A DNA stretch of 64,000 bases from Brevundimonas guildfordensis (GCF_014836405.1 NZ_JACSQU010000002.1:124001-188000); one strand, 5' to 3'; shown: positions 18,143 through 27,460, numbered from the stretch's first letter. Notes: generated by a model not told the origin, from the letters alone. Made by a program: numbers and translations.

Positions 18143-20083
18143 TCAGCCTTGGCCGTCGCGGATGCGCTTCAGATCCGGCGCCAGGGCCTCGTCCGTCAGC
18201 ATGGCGATGGCTTCCTCGACCGTGACGATGGTCTGGGCCTGGGAGCCGAAGCGACGGATGGCGACCTTGCCTTCCTCGGCTTCCTTGCGGCCGACCACGG
18301 CGATGGCGGGCACCTTGGCGACCGAGTGTTCGCGGATCTTGTAGTTGATCTTCTCGTTGCGCAGGTCGATCTCGGTGCGCAGACCCGCCGCCCGGAACTT
18401 GGCCAGAACTTCTTCGGCGTAGCCGTCGGCGTCGGAGGTGATAGTCGCCACCACGGCCTGCGTCGGCGCCAGCCACAGCGGGAAGGCCCCGGCGTAGTTC
18501 TCGATCATGATGCCGATGAAGCGCTCGAACGAGCCCAGGATCGCGCGGTGCAGCATGACCGGGCGGTGCTTCTGGCCGTCCTCGGCGATGTAGGTCGCAT
18601 CCAGGCGTTCCGGCAGCACGTAGTCCAACTGGATCGTGCCGCAGGTCCATTCGCGGCCGATGGCGTCCTTGACGATGAAGTCCAGCTTGGGCGCGTAGAA
18701 GGCGCCGTCGCCCTCGGTGATGATCGGCTCGGACCCGGCGGCGCGGGCGGCTTCCAGCATCTGGGCCTCGGCCTTGTCCCAGAACTCGTCCGTGCCGGCG
18801 CGCTGTTCGGGGCGGGTGCCCAGGCTGATGTATTTGGTCTCCATGCCGAGGTCGGCGTGGACGCTGCGGCACAGCTTGATGAACTCGGCCGTCTCCTCGA
18901 CGATCTGGTCCTCGCGGCAGAAGATGTGGGCGTCGTCCTGGGTGAAGCCGCGCACCCGCATCAGGCCGTGCAGCGAGCCCGACGGCTCATAGCGGTGGCA
19001 GGCGCCGAACTCGGCCATGCGCAGCGGCAGTTCGCGATAGGACCGCTGGCCCTGATCGAAGATCTGCACGTGGCCGGGGCAGTTCATCGGCTTCAGGCTG
19101 AGCGTCTCGCCCTCGACCGTTTCGCAGACGAACATGTTGGGCCGGTACTTGTCCCAGTGGCCCGAGGCCTCCCAGAACTTGCGGTCCAGCACCTGCGGCG
19201 TCTTGACCTCGACATAGCCCGAGGCGTCCAGACGGCGGCGCATATAGGCCTCCAGCACGCGCCACAGCACCCAGCCCTTGGGGTGCCAGAAGACCATGCC
19301 GCGACCCTCTTCCTGCATGTGGAAGAGTTCCATGGCGCGGCCCAGCTTGCGGTGGTCGCGCTTCTCGGCCTCCTCGATGCGCAGCAGATAGGCGTCCAGG
19401 TCTTCCTTGGTCGCCCAGGCCGTACCGTAGATGCGTTGCAGCTGGGCGCGGCTGGAATCCCCGCGCCAGTAGGCGCCGGCCAGCTTGGTCAGCTTGAAGG
19501 CCTTGCCCACGAACTTGGTCGTCGGGAAGTGCGGCCCCCGGCACAGGTCGGCCCATTCGCCCTGCTTGTAGACGGTGATCGTCTCACCTTCGGGCAGGTC
19601 GCGGATCAGTTCGGCCTTGTAAGCCTCGCCGACGCCCTCGAAGTGGGCGATGGCCGTGTCGCGGTCCCAGACCTGACGCTCCAGCGGGGCGCCCCGGTCG
19701 ATGATCTCGGCCATCTTCTTCTCGATCTTCGGGAAGTCGTCGGTCGAGAAGGGCTCGTCGCGGGCGAAGTCGTAATAGAAGCCGTCCTCGATGGCCGGGC
19801 CGATCGTCACCTGGGTGCCGGGGAACAGTTCCTGCACCGCTTGCGCCAGCACGTGGGCGGCGTCGTGACGGATGGTCTCCAGCGCCTCGGGATCGTCGCG
19901 CATCAACAGGCGGAAGTCGCCGTTCCCGTCGATGACGCGGTCCAGGTCGCGCTGCTCGCCGTTCCAGACGACCAGGGCCGCCTTCTTGGCCAGCGAGGGC
20001 GAGATGGCGGCGGCCACGTCGCGGCCCGTCGAGCCGGCCGGATACTGACGCACGGCGCCGTCGGGGAATTTCAGTTCGATCAT
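18143..20083 (-). CDS. thrS: Threonyl-tRNA synthetase
   Basis: The 646-residue class II synthetase charges tRNA-Thr. An N-terminal TGS domain (residues 1-60, [18 protein letters not shown]) is followed by the editing domain ([25 protein letters not shown]), which removes misacylated Ser. The catalytic core has the zinc-binding PMNCPGH and motif 2 ([29 protein letters not shown]). The anticodon-binding domain ([37 protein letters not shown]) ends the protein. Length is normal. It overlaps yidD by four bases on the upstream side. Confidence 0.98.
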   Translation of the reverse strand: MIELKFPDGAVRQYPAGSTGRDVAAAISPSLAKKAALVVWNGEQRDLDRVIDGNGDFRLLMRDDPEALETIRHDAAHVLAQAVQELFPGTQVTIGPAIEDGFYYDFARDEPFSTDDFPKIEKKMAEIIDRGAPLERQVWDRDTAIAHFEGVGEAYKAELIRDLPEGETITVYKQGEWADLCRGPHFPTTKFVGKAFKLTKLAGAYWRGDSSRAQLQRIYGTAWATKEDLDAYLLRIEEAEKRDHRKLGRAMELFHMQEEGRGMVFWHPKGWVLWRVLEAYMRRRLDASGYVEVKTPQVLDRKFWEASGHWDKYRPNMFVCETVEGETLSLKPMNCPGHVQIFDQGQRSYRELPLRMAEFGACHRYEPSGSLHGLMRVRGFTQDDAHIFCREDQIVEETAEFIKLCRSVHADLGMETKYISLGTRPEQRAGTDEFWDKAEAQMLEAARAAGSEPIITEGDGAFYAPKLDFIVKDAIGREWTCGTIQLDYVLPERLDATYIAEDGQKHRPVMLHRAILGSFERFIGIMIENYAGAFPLWLAPTQAVVATITSDADGYAEEVLAKFRAAGLRTEIDLRNEKINYKIREHSVAKVPAIAVVGRKEAEEGKVAIRRFGSQAQTIVTVEEAIAMLTDEALAPDLKRIRDGQG

Positions 20084-20382
20084 GACGGTCGTTCTTTTTC
20101 AGACTTGGCGGGCGGGACGGGATCATAGCCCGAACCGCCGAAGGGATGGCATTTACAGAGGCGCCGCACGGTGAGCCATCCCCCCCGCACCGGACCGTGC
20201 TGGATCAGGGCGTCGCGCCCGTAATCCGAACAGGTCGGCATGAACCGGCACTGCTGGCCGATCAGGGGGGACAGCGTCAGCTTATAGCCCCGATGGGCTG
20301 CGCGGACGCTGCGTTCGTAGAGAGACATCTGTCCCTTCGCCGGGGGCTCTGTTGCGGGTTCGTCGCGCTTATCCCTCTTCAC
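20080..20382 (-). CDS. yidD: Membrane protein insertion efficiency factor YidD
   Basis: A 100-residue small protein with the family core [20 protein letters not shown], then [11 protein letters not shown] and [17 protein letters not shown]. YidD assists YidC-dependent membrane insertion at the inner membrane. The GTG at 20382 gives an 18-residue charged leader; an ATG at 20328 (MSLYERS) is an equally plausible start. It is translationally coupled to thrS, an unusual location compared with the rpmH-rnpA-yidD-yidC arrangement of many bacteria. Confidence 0.93.
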   Translation of the reverse strand: MKRDKRDEPATEPPAKGQMSLYERSVRAAHRGYKLTLSPLIGQQCRFMPTCSDYGRDALIQHGPVRGGWLTVRRLCKCHPFGGSGYDPVPPAKSEKERPS

Positions 20383-20408
20383 AGCAGGGGGATCAACCGA
20401 CGCGCCGT

Positions 20409-20894
20409 TCAGGCCGCGCCGGCGAGGCGAGTTCGCGTATCGCTGTGGTGCTTTTCCAATGCCCGATTCTCTTGGGCCTGCTTGACGGCGTCCAGCGTCG
20501 CCTCCAGCGCCACCATGGTGGAGGCGTGGCGGGCGGGATAGTCGGCGACCTGCTTCAGGACGCGCAGGGCTTCGAAGCGGCCCTCGGGGCCGTCGCCGCC
20601 GGATTTCAGCATGGCCGACATGGCGTCGCGCGCGGCTTCGATCTCATCCGCTGAGGCGCCGATGACGTTTTCGCCGACCACGCCCGCCGCCGCCTGCCCC
20701 AGGGCGCAGGCCTTGACCGTCTGGGCGAAGTGGCTGACGCGGCCATCGGCGTCCAGCGCCACGTCGACGATGGCCTTCGACCCGCACAGCTTGGCCACCC
20801 GCTCGGCCGAGCCTTCGGGCGCAGGCAGGCGCCCGCTGTGCGGCAGGTTGGCCGCCAACGACAGGATGCGCGCGCTGTAAAGGTCGTCGATCAC
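20409..20894 (-). CDS. Iron-sulfur cluster assembly scaffold (IscU/NifU N-terminal-like)
   Basis: A 161-residue protein starting at a GTG ([21 protein letters not shown]), with the NifU_N pattern around [18 protein letters not shown] and [14 protein letters not shown]. The two Cys in LCGSK and KACALG match two of the three cluster-ligating cysteines. The region where the third is expected reads [10 protein letters not shown], with His/Ser instead. It may be a divergent scaffold or a cluster-binding paralogue. It lies 26 bases upstream of yidD, probably in one operon with thrS. Confidence 0.78.
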   Translation of the reverse strand: MIDDLYSARILSLAANLPHSGRLPAPEGSAERVAKLCGSKAIVDVALDADGRVSHFAQTVKACALGQAAAGVVGENVIGASADEIEAARDAMSAMLKSGGDGPEGRFEALRVLKQVADYPARHASTMVALEATLDAVKQAQENRALEKHHSDTRTRLAGAA

Positions 20895-20932
20895 GGGATG
20901 AAGATAGGCGCTGCGGCGGCTTTAGAGAAGGG

Positions 20933-21745
20933 TCATCCGCCCTGCAGCGACGACCAGGTGCGCGACGTGGAGGAGGTCTCGACGACCGTCGCCGCCGGGC
21001 TCGGCTCCGGCTGCATCCGCGCGGCCAGCCAGCGCAGGTTCTGGTCGGCGGCCTCGGGCGGCAGGTCGCGACGCAGGATGGCCTCGGCCTCGGCGGTCTT
21101 GCCCTGCAGCCCCAGCGCCAGGGCCAGGTTCTGGCGCACCTGCAGCCCGGCGCCCGGCTGGCTCGCGGCGCGGCGCAGCAGGATTTCGGCCGAGGGCGCA
21201 TCCCCCTCGCCGATGCGGGCGATGGCGGCGTTGGTCAGGACATCGGCGTTGTCGGGCGACAGGCGCAGGGCCTCGTTCCAGGCGGCCTTGGCGTCGTCGG
21301 GACGGCGCACCTGCTGATAAGCCACGCCCAACAGCGACAGGGGGCGCCAGTCGCGCGGCGCCGCCGCCTTCGCCTGCTCCAGCGCGGCGATGCCGTAGAA
21401 GGCCTGACCGCGCGCGATGTGGGCGCGACCGACCTCCAGCATGGCCTCGACATTGGCGGGCTGGACGACCAGCACCCCTTGCGCTGTCTCGGCGGCGCGG
21501 TCGAACTGACCCAACTCGCGCAGGGCCTGCGACAGCTTCACCCCGGCGACCGGGTCCATCGGATCGATCTGCTGCTCATTGGTCCAGAACACCGAGCGGC
21601 TGAGGGCGTCGGCCCGGTCATAGCCCGCGCGCGTCGCGGCGTCGGCAGGCGCGCGAGGCGCGGGCGCGGTCTGGCTCAGGGCCGGGGCGGCGAGGGCCAG
21701 CAGCGTCAGGCTGACGGTTGCGGCGAGGGCGGCGTTGCGCGACAT
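20933..21745 (-). CDS. Secreted TPR-repeat protein
   Basis: The 270-residue protein has a Sec signal (MSRNAALAATVSLTLLALAAPALSQ) and several tetratricopeptide repeats. Examples are LSQALRELGQFDRAAETAQGV, ANVEAMLEVGRAHIARGQAFYG, WRPLSLLGVAYQQVRRPDDAK and NADVLTNAAIARIGEGDAPSA. It resembles CpaD/TadD-like or other periplasmic TPR proteins. TadD is a possibility because Tad-like genes occur later in the window, but the distance makes that weak. It is divergent from the M17 peptidase gene. Confidence 0.8.
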   Translation of the reverse strand: MSRNAALAATVSLTLLALAAPALSQTAPAPRAPADAATRAGYDRADALSRSVFWTNEQQIDPMDPVAGVKLSQALRELGQFDRAAETAQGVLVVQPANVEAMLEVGRAHIARGQAFYGIAALEQAKAAAPRDWRPLSLLGVAYQQVRRPDDAKAAWNEALRLSPDNADVLTNAAIARIGEGDAPSAEILLRRAASQPGAGLQVRQNLALALGLQGKTAEAEAILRRDLPPEAADQNLRWLAARMQPEPSPAATVVETSSTSRTWSSLQGG

Positions 21746-21834
21746 GGAAGGGGTCCGTGGCGGTTCAGCCCATAGGGTCGCGCCGACGGGTCAAGGTTTG
21801 GTTAATCGACGTTAAGCGTCGGAAAGGTCGCCCC

Positions 21835-23217
21835 ATGTCCCCTCAGTCCGAACTGTTGATCGCCGCCGCCGAGACCGCGCGCCCTGTTCGCATCGTCGCA
21901 GCGGGCGCGGCGCTGGAGGGGCGCATCGCCGTCTGGGCCGAGGTCAACGGCTTCACCGGCAAGGCGGGCCAGCTGCTGGTCGTGCCGGGCGCCGACGGCG
22001 CGCCGGAGCAGGCCCTGTTCGGCGCCGGCGAGGCGTTCGACCCCATGAGCACGCGCGGCCTACCGACGCGCCTGCCTGCGGGCGATTGGCGGCTTGAGGG
22101 CGTCGAGGGCGAGGCGGCGCATTCGGCGGCCCTGGCCTTTGCGCTCGGCGGCTATCTGTTCGACCGCTACAAGGCCCGGCCGGAGCGCGGCCGCGCCCGC
22201 CTGGTCGCGCCGGACGGCCTCGACCTGACGGCGACGCTGAACATCGCCGCCGCCTGCGCCCTGACGCGCGAGATGGTCGACACCCCCGCCGCCGACATGG
22301 GGCCGTTGCAGCTTGAAACCATCGCGCGCGAGATCGCCGAGGGCGCGGGCGCCAGCCTGACCGTCACGACCGGCGACGCCCTGCTGGAAGACAACTACCC
22401 GGCCGTCCACGCCGTCGGCCGCGCCGCCGCCGCGCACCGCGCGCCGCGCGTGCTGGAGATCGGCTGGAATCTGGACCGGGCGGACCTGCCGCTGGTGGCC
22501 CTGGTCGGCAAGGGGGTGGTGTTCGACACCGGCGGCCTGGACCTGAAGCCCGCCGCCGGGATGCGCAATATGAAGAAGGACATGGGCGGCGCCGCCCACG
22601 CCCTGGCTCTGGGGCGCCTGATCATGCAGGCCGGTCTGCCCGTGCGGCTGGTGGTGCTGGTCGCGGCGGTCGAGAACGCGGTGTCGGCCGACGCCTTCCG
22701 GCCGGGCGACATCCTGAACAGCCGCAAGGGCCTGACTATCGAGATCGGCAACACTGATGCGGAAGGGCGGCTGATCCTGGCCGACGTCCTGACGCGGGCG
22801 GGCGAGCATGAGCCGGACCTGACGCTGGACTTCGCCACCCTGACCGGCGCGGCGCGCATTGCGCTAGGGCCGGAGCTGCCGCCGCTCTACACCGACGACG
22901 ACGCCCTGGCCGAGGGCGTGCTGAACGCCGGTCGCGCCGTGGGCGACCCCCTGTGGCGGATGCCGCTGTGGGCCAGCTATCGCGCCTCGTTGGACAGCGA
23001 GATCGCCGACGTGCGTAACGATTCCGCCGCCTGGGCCCAGGCCGGGTCGGTGACGGCGGCACTGTTCCTGCAGAAGTTCGCCCCGACGACCGGCAGCTGG
23101 GCGCACATGGACGTCTTCGCCTGGAATCCGCGCGCCCGTCCCGGCTGGCCCGAGGGCGGGGAAGCCCAGGCCATCCGCGCCTGCTTCCGTTACCTCAGTG
23201 ACAAATTCGTCAAATAG
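21835..23217 (+). CDS. Leucyl aminopeptidase family (M17) metallopeptidase
   Basis: A 460-residue cytosolic aminopeptidase. The C-terminal catalytic half shows VGKGVVFDTGGLDLKPAAG with the metal-binding Lys/Asp, MKKDMGGAAHALAL, and the M17 signature NTDAEGRLILADVL. The N-terminal domain is short and divergent, as in the PepA/PepB-like branch common in Caulobacterales. It should remove N-terminal amino acids using two divalent metal ions. The ATG at 21835 is the best start. Followed by an NlpC/P60 protein in the same direction. Confidence 0.92.
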   Translation: MSPQSELLIAAAETARPVRIVAAGAALEGRIAVWAEVNGFTGKAGQLLVVPGADGAPEQALFGAGEAFDPMSTRGLPTRLPAGDWRLEGVEGEAAHSAALAFALGGYLFDRYKARPERGRARLVAPDGLDLTATLNIAAACALTREMVDTPAADMGPLQLETIAREIAEGAGASLTVTTGDALLEDNYPAVHAVGRAAAAHRAPRVLEIGWNLDRADLPLVALVGKGVVFDTGGLDLKPAAGMRNMKKDMGGAAHALALGRLIMQAGLPVRLVVLVAAVENAVSADAFRPGDILNSRKGLTIEIGNTDAEGRLILADVLTRAGEHEPDLTLDFATLTGAARIALGPELPPLYTDDDALAEGVLNAGRAVGDPLWRMPLWASYRASLDSEIADVRNDSAAWAQAGSVTAALFLQKFAPTTGSWAHMDVFAWNPRARPGWPEGGEAQAIRACFRYLSDKFVK

Positions 23218-23270
23218 CCAAGGCTGTTAACGCCCCCTTTGGGATCGGCGCCTAGGGTCGGCGGTTCGAT

Positions 23271-24098
23271 TTGTACGAGCCGTCGAGAGACCGCCGCTTG
23301 ACCGATGTCCTGGCCCTGCTGCCGCCTGGCGCGCCCCTGATCCTGCGGGAGGGGGGCCGCGTTGTGCTGGCTGAACAGGCGCTGGAAGGTCTGATGCGGG
23401 CCGAAGCCTATCGCCCGACCGATCCCGCCCACTGCCGCTTGCCGATCGCCGACATCGTCGCTGACGACGGACAGCGCATCGACCAGCTGCTGTTCGGCGA
23501 GGCCTTCGACGTGTTGGAGCGCCGTCAGGACCGCGCCTGGGGCCGCGCCCGACGCGACGGCGTGGTCGGCTGGGTCTCGCTGGCGGCTCTGGCCTCCGGC
23601 GCGCCCTCGGCGACCCGGCGCGTGACGTCCGTTTCCGCCGCCTTGCCGCTGAACGCCCTGATCGGCGAAGACGCGCAAGGATTGGCCGAGACTGATCTTG
23701 AATCTGTCGGCGCGTTCGAGCGCGATCTGGTCGCCGTGGCCGAGCGCCTGCTGGGACGTCCGCACGCTCTGGGCGCGCGGTCTTCGGTCGAGACCGACTG
23801 TTCGGGCCTGGTGCAGCAAGCCCTGTTCGCCTGCGGCCTGCCCGGCCCGCGCCGTGCGGCGGAGCAGGCCGAGCTCGGCCGCGCCCTGCCGCGAAACGAG
23901 GCCCAGCGCGGCGATCTGGTGATCTGGCTGTCGTCGGCCGAGGGCGACTGGACCGGCCATTCGGCGCTGATGGTCGACGCTGAGCGCATCATTCATGCGA
24001 CCGGCGCGCGCGGCGGCGTGGTGATCGAGACCTTCGCCGAGGTCGAGGCGCGGCTGATCGCTGACGGCTTCGCGGCGGCGATCTTCCGCCGGGTCTGA
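23271..24098 (+). CDS. NlpC/P60-family (C40) peptidase with SH3-like domain
   Basis: A 275-residue protein with an N-terminal half resembling a bacterial SH3 region (FDVLERRQDRAWGRARRDGVVGWVSLAAL) and a C-terminal NlpC/P60 domain. The catalytic Cys is in ETDCSGLVQQALF, with GDLVIWL and the catalytic His in GHSALMVD. It likely cleaves peptidoglycan stem peptides (gamma-D-Glu-diamino-acid). No signal peptide is visible, which suggests cytoplasmic recycling together with the M17 peptidase just upstream. The start is uncertain: TTG at 23271 or TTG at 23298 (MTDVLALLPPG). Confidence 0.88.
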   Translation: MYEPSRDRRLTDVLALLPPGAPLILREGGRVVLAEQALEGLMRAEAYRPTDPAHCRLPIADIVADDGQRIDQLLFGEAFDVLERRQDRAWGRARRDGVVGWVSLAALASGAPSATRRVTSVSAALPLNALIGEDAQGLAETDLESVGAFERDLVAVAERLLGRPHALGARSSVETDCSGLVQQALFACGLPGPRRAAEQAELGRALPRNEAQRGDLVIWLSSAEGDWTGHSALMVDAERIIHATGARGGVVIETFAEVEARLIADGFAAAIFRRV

Positions 24099-24125
24099 AC
24101 TCTCAACCTGATCCCTGAAACGAAG

Positions 24126-24149
24126 AAAGGCGACCCGAGGGCCGCCTTT
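24126..24149. terminator. Bidirectional terminator between the C40 peptidase and cycM
   Basis: AAAGGCG/CGCCTTT stem with an inner CC/GG pairing. A-rich flank on the left and T-rich flank on the opposite strand suit termination of both convergent genes. Confidence 0.7.
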
Positions 24150-24174
24150 CCGTCGTCTGTTATGTCGTCAAGCC

Positions 24175-24876
24175 TCAGGCTTGCGGCGCCGGGTTCGTCG
24201 CCTGGGTCGCGGGGGCGTCGACGGCCGGGGCCTCTGCCGGAGCCGAACCGGCTTCAGTCGCCGCGGCGCCTTCAGCGGCCGGGGCTTCGCCTTCGGCCGG
24301 GGCGGCGGCGCCCGGTTGGCGCGCGGGGTCCGGAGCCGGGATGGCGTAACCGCCCGAGCCTTGCGTGCGCAGCCAGGCGATCAGGTTGATGCGGGTCTGC
24401 TCGTCGCGAATGCCGGCGAACGACATCTTGGTGCCCGGCACATAGCGGCCCGGCGCGTTGATGAAGTGATCCAGCTCGTCGTAGTTCCAGTTCGGAGCCG
24501 CAGCCTTGTGCTTGGCCATTGCGTCCGAATAGGCGAAGCCCGCGCGGTGCATGGCGGGGCCGCCGACCACGGCGAACAGGTTCGGGCCGATGCCGTCGGC
24601 GCCGCCCGAGTTCACGGTGTGGCAGGCCTGGCAGCGCGCGAAGGCGGCCTCGCCGGCGGCCAGGTCGGCGGTCGGCAGAACCGTGCCCCAGTCGATCGGC
24701 AGCACCGCCTCGGCGGGGCCGGCGGCGGATTCATCCGGCGCGTCGACGAAATAGCCCATCTTTTCGGGCTGCTTGGTGTGGTAGACCATGCCCGAAACCT
24801 GCTGGACCACCAGGATCGCAAAGGCGGTGCCCAAGCACGCGCCCATAATCTTGTTCCACTTCAGATCGCCGCTCAT
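24175..24876 (-). CDS. cycM: Membrane-anchored cytochrome c (CycM/cytochrome c552 type)
   Basis: The 233-residue protein has one N-terminal membrane anchor (about 7-27, IMGACLGTAFAILVVQQVSG). A periplasmic class I cytochrome c domain follows with the haem site CQACH near residue 88 and the axial Met in VPGTKMSFAGI, ending INLIAWLRTQ. The last 60 residues are a low-complexity Ala/Glu/Pro tail. CycM homologues carry electrons from the bc1 complex to cytochrome c oxidase. The ATG at 24876 is preferred over the longer Arg-rich extension. Confidence 0.93.
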   Translation of the reverse strand: MSGDLKWNKIMGACLGTAFAILVVQQVSGMVYHTKQPEKMGYFVDAPDESAAGPAEAVLPIDWGTVLPTADLAAGEAAFARCQACHTVNSGGADGIGPNLFAVVGGPAMHRAGFAYSDAMAKHKAAAPNWNYDELDHFINAPGRYVPGTKMSFAGIRDEQTRINLIAWLRTQGSGGYAIPAPDPARQPGAAAPAEGEAPAAEGAAATEAGSAPAEAPAVDAPATQATNPAPQA

Positions 24877-25015
24877 TCCGCGTCGTCGCATCCCGTCTCT
24901 AGATGAGCCCCGCGACCGCACAGCGGCGCTTAGGCGTATTCTTGCGTGGGCGTCTCTTACACGCTAGCGCGACCTTCGCAACCGGCCCGGACGTTTCCGG
25001 GCGTTTTCAAGGCGC

Positions 25016-25747
25016 ATGGCGACCATGAAACCCCTGATAATGATACCCGCTCGCATGGCCGCCACCCGTTTGCCGGGCAAGCCCCTGGCCGACATCGGCG
25101 GCAAGCCGATGATCGTGCGTGCTTGGGAGCAGGCCTGCCTGTCCGGATTCCGCGTCGCCGTGGCGGCGGGCGACCCCGAGATCGTCGCGGCCGTTCAGGC
25201 GGCGGGCGGGGAGGCGGTGCTGACCGATCCGGACCTGCCCAGCGGCTCGGACCGCATTCTGGCGGCGGCTCAGGCGGTCGATCCTGACGGCGTGCATGGG
25301 ATTGTCATCAATATTCAGGGCGACATGCCCTTCGCCTCGCCGGGGCTGGCTCAGGCCTGCGCCGAGCTGCTGGCGCGCGAATCAGCCTGCGACATCGCCA
25401 CCCTGGTTGCGGCCGAGGCGGATGCGTCGGATCGAAGCAATCCGGACGTGGTCAAGGCGGTCCTGGCCCTGCCGGAAGGCGCGACGACGGGCCGCGCCCT
25501 GTATTTCACCCGTTCGACGCTCTACGGCGACGGACCCGTCTGGCGTCACGTCGGCATCTACGGCTATCGCCGCGATGCCCTGGCCCGCTTCTGCGCCGCC
25601 CCGCCGTCGCCGCTGGAGACGCGCGAGAAGCTGGAGCAGCTGCGCGCCCTGGAGATGGGGTTGCAGATCTGGGCGGCGGTGATCGATGAAGCGCCGTTGT
25701 CGGTCGACAATCCGGCCGATCTGGAGGCGGCGCGGGCGCTGGGGTGA
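25016..25747 (+). CDS. kdsB: 3-deoxy-manno-octulosonate cytidylyltransferase
   Basis: The 243-residue enzyme activates Kdo with CTP to CMP-Kdo for lipopolysaccharide inner-core synthesis in the cytosol. Signatures are IMIPARMAATRLPGKPLADI, SGSDRILAAA, VINIQGDMPF and HVGIYGYRRDALARF. These are followed by ETREKLEQLRALEMG and VDNPADLEAAR. Length is typical. The ATG at 25016 or the one at 25025 (MKPLIMIPAR) could be used. Divergent from cycM. Confidence 0.96.
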   Translation: MATMKPLIMIPARMAATRLPGKPLADIGGKPMIVRAWEQACLSGFRVAVAAGDPEIVAAVQAAGGEAVLTDPDLPSGSDRILAAAQAVDPDGVHGIVINIQGDMPFASPGLAQACAELLARESACDIATLVAAEADASDRSNPDVVKAVLALPEGATTGRALYFTRSTLYGDGPVWRHVGIYGYRRDALARFCAAPPSPLETREKLEQLRALEMGLQIWAAVIDEAPLSVDNPADLEAARALG

Positions 25748-25755
25748 CTCTCTTC

Positions 25756-25782
25756 CTTCTCCCGCAAGGGGAGAAGGGTTTT
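25756..25782. terminator. Hairpin between convergent kdsB and nudC
   Basis: CTTCTCCC/GGGAGAAG stem with a five-base loop, followed on the plus strand by GGTTTTA. It lies in the 33-base gap between the two stop codons. Confidence 0.65.
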
Positions 25783-26698
25783 AGTCCGCCGCCCAGCTTT
25801 CCAGCAGCCGCCGCGCGATGGCGTAGGGCGGCGGGGCGTGGATGGTCGGGTGAGTCTGGTCCAGCACGGCGCGCGCCTCCGCCTTGGTCAGCCAGGCGAC
25901 GGCTTCCAGCTCGGTCTGGTCGGGGGCGGCCTCATCGGTCGTGACCTCGGCGATCAGGCCGATCATCAGCTGGGCCGGGAAGGGCCAGGGCTGGCTGGAG
26001 TGGTAGCGCACGTCCGACACCGTCAGCCCGGCCTCCTCCATGACCTCGCGGGCGCAGGCCTCCTCGATGGCCTCGCCCGGCTCCATGAAGCCCGCCAGCG
26101 CCGACATCCGGCCGGCGGGCCAGGCGGCCTGACGGCCCAGTAGGCAGCGCGGTTCGGCGCCGCCCTTATAGACCGGCAGCATGATGACGACCGGGTCGAC
26201 GCGCGGGAAATGCTCGGTCCCGCAGGCCGGGCAGACGCGCTTCCAGCCGCCCGAGGCCTGGTCCGTCGCCTTGCCGCAGGCGGCGCAGAAGCCGTGGCGG
26301 CGGCGCCAGTCGAACAGGCTCTTGGCCGTGGCGGCGATGGCGGCGTCCGCCTCGGGCAGGGCCAGCGCGGCCTCGCGCATCTCGACGAAGCGGCCCAGAC
26401 CCCCGGCCGGTCCGCTGGTCGGGTCGATGGAGCCCTCGAACTCGGCGGCGAACACCGGGGCGCCCTTCCACAGCCCCAGGAAGACGTCGCGATCGCGCGC
26501 CATGTCACGCGCGTGGCCCAGCGACAGCCACACCAGCCGCTCGCCGCCGTCATGCGGTTCGATCAGCGGGCGACCCTCCCACAGGATCATGGCCAGGGCT
26601 TCGGGGTTGGCTTCCTGCTCAGCCAGCCAGGCGGCGTCGTTGCGAAGGTCGCCGGAGCGGTCGAGCGGATTGCCGGAGAAGGCGTGACGGTAGGGCAT
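25781..26698 (-). CDS. nudC: NAD(+) diphosphatase / NADH pyrophosphatase (Nudix)
   Basis: The 305-residue enzyme hydrolyses NADH/NAD+ to NMN(H) and AMP and also removes NAD caps from RNA. It has the zinc ribbon (FCAACGK and VCPACGTEHFPR), the Nudix box (GEAIEEACAREVMEEAGL) and the NudC-specific SQPWPFPAQLMIG. The N-terminal domain is of the usual size. Convergent with kdsB. Confidence 0.95.
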   Translation of the reverse strand: MPYRHAFSGNPLDRSGDLRNDAAWLAEQEANPEALAMILWEGRPLIEPHDGGERLVWLSLGHARDMARDRDVFLGLWKGAPVFAAEFEGSIDPTSGPAGGLGRFVEMREAALALPEADAAIAATAKSLFDWRRRHGFCAACGKATDQASGGWKRVCPACGTEHFPRVDPVVIMLPVYKGGAEPRCLLGRQAAWPAGRMSALAGFMEPGEAIEEACAREVMEEAGLTVSDVRYHSSQPWPFPAQLMIGLIAEVTTDEAAPDQTELEAVAWLTKAEARAVLDQTHPTIHAPPPYAIARRLLESWAAD

Positions 26699-26767
26699 GG
26701 CGCTTCATACTCCCGACCGCGTGCGCAGGGGAGGGCTTGATTCCCGCGCCGACCGCCGTCATATCCC

Positions 26768-26862
26768 CTCTCGGAGATCGCGGGCGAAGGCTTCGCCAAC
26801 CTGGTCAGGGCCGGAAGGCAGCAGCCACAACGAATTCCCCTTCGGGTCGCGGTCTCCACCTT
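26768..26862 (+). ncRNA. ffs: Signal recognition particle RNA (4.5S, small bacterial type)
   Basis: The apical domain-IV sequence CTGGTCAGGGCCGGAAGGCAGCAGCCA (26811-26827 and onward) is the conserved SRP RNA loop that binds Ffh. The flanks GGAGATCGCGGGCGAAGG (from 26773) and CCTTCGGGTCGCGGTCTCC (to 26857) pair to form the long rod. Ends are approximate. It scaffolds Ffh for co-translational targeting to FtsY at the inner membrane. Confidence 0.93.
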
Positions 26863-26874
26863 TCCTGATTTTTA

Positions 26875-26963
26875 GTGCGCTATCGTCGATCACGCGGTGA
26901 TCGACTGCTTGAGCGCTTTTTTGTGCGCTATCGCTCGGCTCGCGGAGCCTCGCTGCTTAGCGC
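26875..26963 (+). repeat. Two tandem hairpin units downstream of SRP RNA
   Basis: Two units of about 48 bases each begin GTGCGCTATCG (26875 and 26923) and end with an AGCGC arm plus CTGCTT just before it. Both have outer GCGCT/AGCGC pairing. The inner stems differ in sequence but keep pairing: TCGATCAC/GTGATCGA in unit 1, GGCTC/GAGCC in unit 2. Unit 1 is followed by TTTTTT, so it likely terminates the SRP RNA. The stretch 26964-27070 holds nothing else recognisable. Confidence 0.7.
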
Positions 26964-27070
26964 GTTTGCACGCGGGCCCCGCCCAGCTCGAACCGCCGTC
27001 GTGCAAGCTTCACGGAACCGGGCCGCGCCTCATTCGCTGAAAGGGCTTCATCTCTTTCAGGAGCAGGCGA

Positions 27071-27460
27071 ATGAGCATTCTCGGCAAGATTCTCGGCGGC
27101 GTCTTCAAGAAGAAGGAAGCGACGCCTGCCGCCCCCGCCCCCGAAGCGGCGGCCCCGACCCTGGCCCCTGCTCCGACTGCAGCGGCCGTCGCGCCCCAGC
27201 CCGCCCCCGAGGTCGACGTCGCCGGCATTCTCGACTTCATGAACGAGCAGCGCGCGCAGAAGCTGAACTGGCGCACCTCCATCGTCGATCTAATGAAGCT
27301 GGTCGGCCTGGAATCCTCGCTGGCCGAGCGCAAGGAGCTGGCCGACGAACTGGGCTACACCGGCGACAAGTCGGACAGCGCCAGCATGAACATCTGGCTG
27401 CACAAGCAGGTGATTCAGAAGATCCGCGACAATGGCGGCCAACTGCCCACCGATCTCTAA
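27071..27460 (+). CDS. DUF3597-domain protein
   Basis: The 129-residue protein starts MSILGKILGGVFKKKEATP, then an Ala/Pro linker (about 20-48) and a C-terminal helical DUF3597 domain. Family features are VDVAGILDFMNEQRAQKLNW, RTSIVDLMKLVGLESSLAERK and ELADELGYTGDKSDSASMNI. The fold is known structurally but has no assigned function. A LysM-less, all-helical architecture suggests protein binding. Confidence 0.88.
   Translation: MSILGKILGGVFKKKEATPAAPAPEAAAPTLAPAPTAAAVAPQPAPEVDVAGILDFMNEQRAQKLNWRTSIVDLMKLVGLESSLAERKELADELGYTGDKSDSASMNIWLHKQVIQKIRDNGGQLPTDL

Noticed and set aside
18068..20128. 686-codon frame antisense to thrS
   Set aside because: A mirror of thrS codon bias; thrS has full family signatures and the antisense product resembles nothing.
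21802..21815. CtrA box (TTAA...TTAA) upstream of the M17 peptidase
   Set aside because: The spacing is six bases, not the seven of the CtrA consensus, so support is too weak.
26875..26963. CRISPR-like array
   Set aside because: Only two units, with no constant repeat and spacer arrangement; the units are hairpins with compensatory stems.
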